A DNA stretch of 64,000 nt, taken from contig NZ_JAMZAW010000004.1 of NCBI RefSeq assembly GCF_024158745.1, positions 307,546 to 371,545 of the forward strand, given 5' to 3'. Positions 60,369 to 64,000 of this stretch are shown here, in pieces. Each line of letters begins with the position of its first letter. The first letter of the stretch is position 1. Both the position numbers and the translations under genes were made by a program. The notes below the pieces were generated by a model, which worked only from the letters and a program-made list of their open reading frames with translations, was not told where the DNA came from and did not search any database. Source of the DNA: Paenibacillus tyrphae. GTDB taxonomy: Bacteria; Bacillota; Bacilli; Paenibacillales; NBRC-103111.

Positions 60369-60397
60369 AAAAAAAGCGAAGTCGAGAAGACTTCGCC
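60369..60397 (-). terminator. Intrinsic terminator of the MFS gene
   Basis: GGCGAAGTC and GACTTCGCT form a stem of 8-9 bp with a 5-base loop, followed by seven T residues on the minus strand, 40 bases after the stop at 60437. Confidence 0.85.
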
Positions 60398-60436
60398 AAA
60401 AATGCCTTCGTATAGTTGAGCAAGCGGTTTTTCCCG

Positions 60437-61648
60437 CTATTTTGTTGTATCTATAGGTTCCGAAGCCAGTTGGCTTCCGACAGGCTTATTTTTCGCGGAA
60501 AGCAGCGTAATCGCCATCAGCAGTACAACCCCGGCAACAACCACAAAGGGAAGATGCTTATCCACCTGGTAAAGACTCGTGCTGAGAATCGGGGCGATCA
60601 CGGCGGATATGCCCTGCACCGATCCTACAAGACCGGCCACGCCTCCTTGCTGCTCGCGGGCCACCGCAAGGGAAGCGCCGGCCATAAAGCCCGGCATCAT
60701 CAGCCCGGCTCCGATGCCAAATAAGAAGAAGGCCGTGTAAAAACCGACGAAGCCGACGACGAACAGAAAGAGCGCCATACTGACCATCAGAAGCATCGAT
60801 CCGACAAGGATCAACGGGGTGGGCTGCCATTTGGGCTTTTTCATTTGCAGCCCTTGCGTAACGATCATCGCCACCCCGCTAAGCATCAAGCCGAAAGAAA
60901 GCATCCGTGCGGTTTCCTGTGTAGTCAAGGACAGCTGGTCCTGAAAATAAAAGCCGCCGACTACTTGCAAGGTGACAATACTAAGCATCGTTGCCAGTCC
61001 GGCGAACAAATAAAGGCGGACGCCTTTCTGAAACGGGCTTACCTTTGGAGGCTTTGCCTGAACAACCGGTTTATGAGCCGGGATCAGCAGCAGGACGACG
61101 ACCAATGCGACGATCGGCAGCAGCGCGCCAATATAAAGCGGCCAGATCAGACCGATAAGCGCAAACACTCCGGCAATCGCAGGTCCGAGCACGAGGCCCA
61201 TTCCGTTCGCTGCTCCGATCAAGGCCATCCCCGCCGACCGGCCCTTTTCGTCCGTAACATCCGCCATATACGCCTGCGCCGACGACGGAACCGCGGGGAT
61301 GAACAAACCGACTAAACCGCGTGCCACAATGAGCAATACGACCAACAGTCCGCCGCTGATGAGCTGCGTCAGTCCTGCGTACATTGTGATGGTGAACAAC
61401 ACGTAGCTCACAAACATGCCCAAGAAGCCGATCAAGATAACAGGCTTTCTTCCTTTGGCATCGCTCAGGCTCCCCCATACGGGCGCCATCGCCGCCATCG
61501 CAACGGATCCCAGAGAAATAATCAAACCCGAGTGAGTTTCACTTAATCCCAATTCGCGTATAAGCGGAGGCATTACGGGAGCAATAATCATCAAACCGAC
61601 CATCGCGACAAAAACGCTAAAAAAAATGCTGAATCGTACTCGTGCCAT
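60437..61648 (-). CDS. MFS drug/efflux transporter (DHA1-like)
   Basis: This 403-residue protein has 12 predicted helices, motif A GSLSDAKGRKP in loop 2-3 and the antiporter motif C region NGMGLVLGPAIAG in helix 5. It should export small hydrophobic compounds by proton antiport. The substrate is unknown. Confidence 0.93.
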   Translation of the reverse strand: MARVRFSIFFSVFVAMVGLMIIAPVMPPLIRELGLSETHSGLIISLGSVAMAAMAPVWGSLSDAKGRKPVILIGFLGMFVSYVLFTITMYAGLTQLISGGLLVVLLIVARGLVGLFIPAVPSSAQAYMADVTDEKGRSAGMALIGAANGMGLVLGPAIAGVFALIGLIWPLYIGALLPIVALVVVLLLIPAHKPVVQAKPPKVSPFQKGVRLYLFAGLATMLSIVTLQVVGGFYFQDQLSLTTQETARMLSFGLMLSGVAMIVTQGLQMKKPKWQPTPLILVGSMLLMVSMALFLFVVGFVGFYTAFFLFGIGAGLMMPGFMAGASLAVAREQQGGVAGLVGSVQGISAVIAPILSTSLYQVDKHLPFVVVAGVVLLMAITLLSAKNKPVGSQLASEPIDTTK

Positions 61649-61836
61649 CTACACATCTTTCTCCCTTCCCAACATCCTTTTTGCAATACTTGCTTTTTAA
61701 TGGTAGGAGAAAAAAGGGACGGTGACCACCAAGTAACGGATCAACTATGATGTAAAACGGATTTTTTGTATGCGGTCATGTTCCTGCTTCACGGAAATTA
61801 CCCCAGACTTGTTTTAGTGATGTACGCCGCATGGTC

Positions 61837-62280
61837 TTAAGACGCTTTTGTATTGTAAATTACTTCCCTTAGTCGCTCGCTTATTTTGGGCGAAATTTGA
61901 AAGCCTTGTTCCGAGTTCGATTGTTCCACAAGCAGGCCGGTCTGTAGATCCGTCGTATTCGAAATGTTCAAATAAAACCTTTTGCTTGTGCGGTCTTCAA
62001 AAGTAACCCGCATTTTAAAGATTACCTCATAATCGAGAATGCCGGGCAGCTTCTCGGCTTTCTGTATGGCGTCCGTAAACAGTTTCAGTTCAGCTTCTTC
62101 TTTAAACTCCCGATGGATAAAAGGGGTTCCGTCTCTCATCGTGCACTGATTTCTACATTCCAAATCAACGGAGCTGATCGCTTTATTCTCCAATAGATTG
62201 TTGTTATTGCTTCCACAACCTGCAAATATCCCGAACATACAAAGAGCAAATAGAACCATAAGCGCTTTCTTAATGATCAT
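61837..62280 (-). CDS. Small lipoprotein of unknown function
   Basis: This 147-residue protein has a signal peptide with lipobox FAGC, an Asn-rich linker and a mature domain of about 115 residues with Cys pair ECRNQC. The start at 62280 follows GGGATGTG. No family was recognised. It lies 40 bases after the GNAT gene in the same direction. Confidence 0.8.
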   Translation of the reverse strand: MIIKKALMVLFALCMFGIFAGCGSNNNNLLENKAISSVDLECRNQCTMRDGTPFIHREFKEEAELKLFTDAIQKAEKLPGILDYEVIFKMRVTFEDRTSKRFYLNISNTTDLQTGLLVEQSNSEQGFQISPKISERLREVIYNTKAS

Positions 62281-62320
62281 CACATCCCGGAAATAAAGAT
62301 CTTTGTCTGGCTCATTCAGT

Positions 62321-62806
62321 CTACATTCCATAATTTGAAAATTCTTGCGAGGGGCCTTTGATGTCTTCTCTTATCGTCTCTGTGTAATTTTGGTTAGAAT
62401 AAGCTTGAATAACGCTTCTCCAAAAATGTTGGGCAGGGACATTCCAGTCATACTGATTGACTCTCCAACGACCCTTGAATAAATTAAAAGCCTGTACCGC
62501 CGCTTCCCTGCCGACACCTTGTCTTCTATACTTCCGAAGTACGAAAAAATGAATTAGGTTGATCACTTGCTCTTTATATAAATGGCGAATGACTACAAAA
62601 CCGGCTATTTTCCCATCTGCTCTAATAAAAAACAAATGAAAATGCTCGCTATCCAGCCAGCTTTTCGAGTCGAAGTCTACTACAAATAACCCATTCTCAT
62701 TGACGTCTCTACCGTTGTATTCGGAAAGATCATAAGATGCGAGCTCTACAAGATGGTTTAATGTCATTCTCCCATCTTCCTTAACCTTTTCCAACGTTAT
62801 CAGCAA
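62321..62806 (-). CDS. GNAT N-acetyltransferase
   Basis: This 161-residue acetyltransferase has the CoA-binding RRQGVGREAAVQAF and the N-terminal pattern ELASYDLSEYNGRDV shared by a Bacillus GNAT group. The start is TTG at 62806 behind GAGGTGA. The substrate is unknown. Confidence 0.88.
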   Translation of the reverse strand: MLITLEKVKEDGRMTLNHLVELASYDLSEYNGRDVNENGLFVVDFDSKSWLDSEHFHLFFIRADGKIAGFVVIRHLYKEQVINLIHFFVLRKYRRQGVGREAAVQAFNLFKGRWRVNQYDWNVPAQHFWRSVIQAYSNQNYTETIREDIKGPSQEFSNYGM

Positions 62807-62853
62807 AAGATCTCACCTCGCCATTCGTACGGGTAATCTGAAAAAATCCGGCT

Positions 62854-63330
62854 TTATTTCTTTTTTACCGGGAACATGAGGTCCATGATTTCTTCTGCCG
62901 TTTCTTCATCATACTCCTTATAATGTTCTACGCCGTAGGTATCGGCAAGCTCATATTCCGATTCCGCTACCCACTGATATAAGTAATCATAGGCTTGATA
63001 TGCTTGATTCTTTTTGCCCTTGTATGTCACGCAAGCATACGTATTTGCCGGGAAAGACACGGCCTCCATGCCTTCGGGTAGTTCGTCCATGCCAGTTACT
63101 TCGACGCCGGCAATCCATTTGAATTTATCCAATTTGTAGCTATAATTAGGCGGGTCGATAAAAATTCCAATCGCGTTATCGTTTATCCTATTTGTAATCT
63201 CGGCTATGCGCTCGTTGAATTTTTGATGCAATTTCGGTATGTTTCTTTGTTCCCGTTCGTCTTGCAGCAAGGTCTCCAAAGATACGCCAACGACCATGAA
63301 CGATGGTTTTTGAATTATCGTTGTTTTCAT
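62854..63330 (-). CDS. GyrI/AraC effector-binding-like domain protein
   Basis: This 158-residue protein is a stand-alone effector-binding domain (IIQKPSFMVVGVSLET, FKWIAGVEV, CVTYKGKKNQAYQAYDYL), as in GyrI-like small-molecule binders. The ATG at 63330 follows AGGAG; 63363 would overlap the GNAT gene. No DNA-binding domain is attached. It may bind or destroy a hydrophobic xenobiotic. Confidence 0.9.
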   Translation of the reverse strand: MKTTIIQKPSFMVVGVSLETLLQDEREQRNIPKLHQKFNERIAEITNRINDNAIGIFIDPPNYSYKLDKFKWIAGVEVTGMDELPEGMEAVSFPANTYACVTYKGKKNQAYQAYDYLYQWVAESEYELADTYGVEHYKEYDEETAEEIMDLMFPVKKK

Positions 63331-63343
63331 TTCACAGCTCCTT

Positions 63344-63847
63344 TTAGATCTCTTTCCATCCAAGTGCGATTTCAGTTAATTTATCTTCTCCGATTTGTAT
63401 TTCTTTCTTGCCTATGTATTGTCCGCCTAGCTTCTTGTAGAACTCCATCGACGGATTGTCTTCAAGAACCCAGAGCATGAACGATTGATAGTTTCTTCGC
63501 TTTAGCGCTTCAATGAAACTCTCAAAAAGCAGCTTTCCATATCCGTTTCTCTGCACTTCCTTCAATAGGTAAATGGCATACAATTCCGCAACGTATTCAA
63601 AATTGGGCTTCCTGCTCTTCCCGCCATGAACAAAGCCCATAATGCTTCCTAAATCTTCAACAATATAAATGACATCATCTTCAGTAAGATTGTCAAAAAT
63701 GTCTTTCCAATTCTTCATTCTTTTTTCTACGGTTAAATGAGACAAAAATGATTCGGATATGATCCCATCGTAAGTAGACTTCCAGCTCTCGACATGTACC
63801 CGGGCAATGCCTTCAATATCACGAACAGAGGCTAATCTGATATTCAC
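63344..63847 (-). CDS. GNAT N-acetyltransferase
   Basis: This 167-residue acetyltransferase has the motif A sequence QRNGYGKLLFES and the C-terminal FYKKLGGQYIGKKEIQIG. The start is GTG at 63847 with AAAGGAG nine bases upstream. It is followed 13 bases later by the GyrI-like gene, so they form one operon. The bases 63848-64000 show no gene and hold its promoter region. Confidence 0.9.
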   Translation of the reverse strand: MNIRLASVRDIEGIARVHVESWKSTYDGIISESFLSHLTVEKRMKNWKDIFDNLTEDDVIYIVEDLGSIMGFVHGGKSRKPNFEYVAELYAIYLLKEVQRNGYGKLLFESFIEALKRRNYQSFMLWVLEDNPSMEFYKKLGGQYIGKKEIQIGEDKLTEIALGWKEI

Positions 63848-64000
63848 CGGACTTGTCTCCTTTATCCTTCATTTCGGAGCGGCAGACTCCGCGTTTGCGT
63901 TGTACATATTTTACAATAGCTTTCTCATTCTTTACTATACTTCTCTTATCTGTATATTGCCTAGTAATTTCCATCATATCTATAATCTTATGGTTGTCAA

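Overview
The window looks like chromosomal DNA of a Paenibacillus-type Firmicute. The evidence is moderately GC-rich coding sequence in the left 47 kb, strong purine-rich ribosome binding sites, paired YesM-type histidine kinases and YesN-type AraC response regulators beside carbohydrate ABC transporters, CcpA (cre)-like operators, a HelD-type RNA polymerase recycling factor and CtaB. No rRNA, tRNA, CRISPR array, insertion sequence or phage gene was recognised. This is read by eye; nothing was searched against a database.

Region 1-19.3 kb, all on the minus strand, is a sugar and amino-acid catabolic region: a partial sugar-binding lipoprotein, a YesM/YesN pair, an operon of GH63-like glycosidase, short-chain dehydrogenase and a divergent GcvPA/GcvPB pair, then a second unit of binding protein, two permeases, kinase, regulator, D-threonine-aldolase-like enzyme and M20 peptidase. 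A cre-like site sits at or near the start site of each of the four promoters. Uptake, two-component sensing, glycosidic cleavage and amino-acid breakdown are probably one coordinated pathway under carbon catabolite control. The substrate is unknown.

Region 19.3-26.1 kb holds a leucine-rich repeat protein, a DeoR regulator and an unusual biosynthetic-looking set: aminotransferase, 2-hydroxyacid dehydrogenase lacking two catalytic residues, cytosolic CapA-like protein and, divergently, a Mur ligase lacking the MurF N-terminal domain. Region 26.2-29.5 kb is a J-like/TPR protein overlapping a DUF1266-like gene. A 203-bp palindrome follows; a diverged second copy at 40.8 kb keeps its pairing by compensatory changes.

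Region 29.8-47.4 kb carries small regulator and enzyme genes: DUF1361, TetR, HD hydrolase, MarR with a cysteine-rich tail beside a CxxC mini-thioredoxin, GNAT, HAD, an AraC/siderophore-binding fusion regulator with a Fur-type siderophore-binding lipoprotein, a C45 acyltransferase, HxlR, BAAT-type hydrolase with PadR, LysE, CtaB, MOSC and HelD.

Region 47.5-64 kb is more AT-rich and accessory in character: nitrilase/LysR, ABM, isochorismatase-RidA, a likely polymorphic or eCIS-cargo-like protein with unknown small genes, pentapeptide repeat, macrodomain, a Nudix fusion coupled to a MerR-methyltransferase fusion, an EF-Tu-domain-like small protein, MFS exporter, lipoprotein, GyrI-like and GNAT genes.
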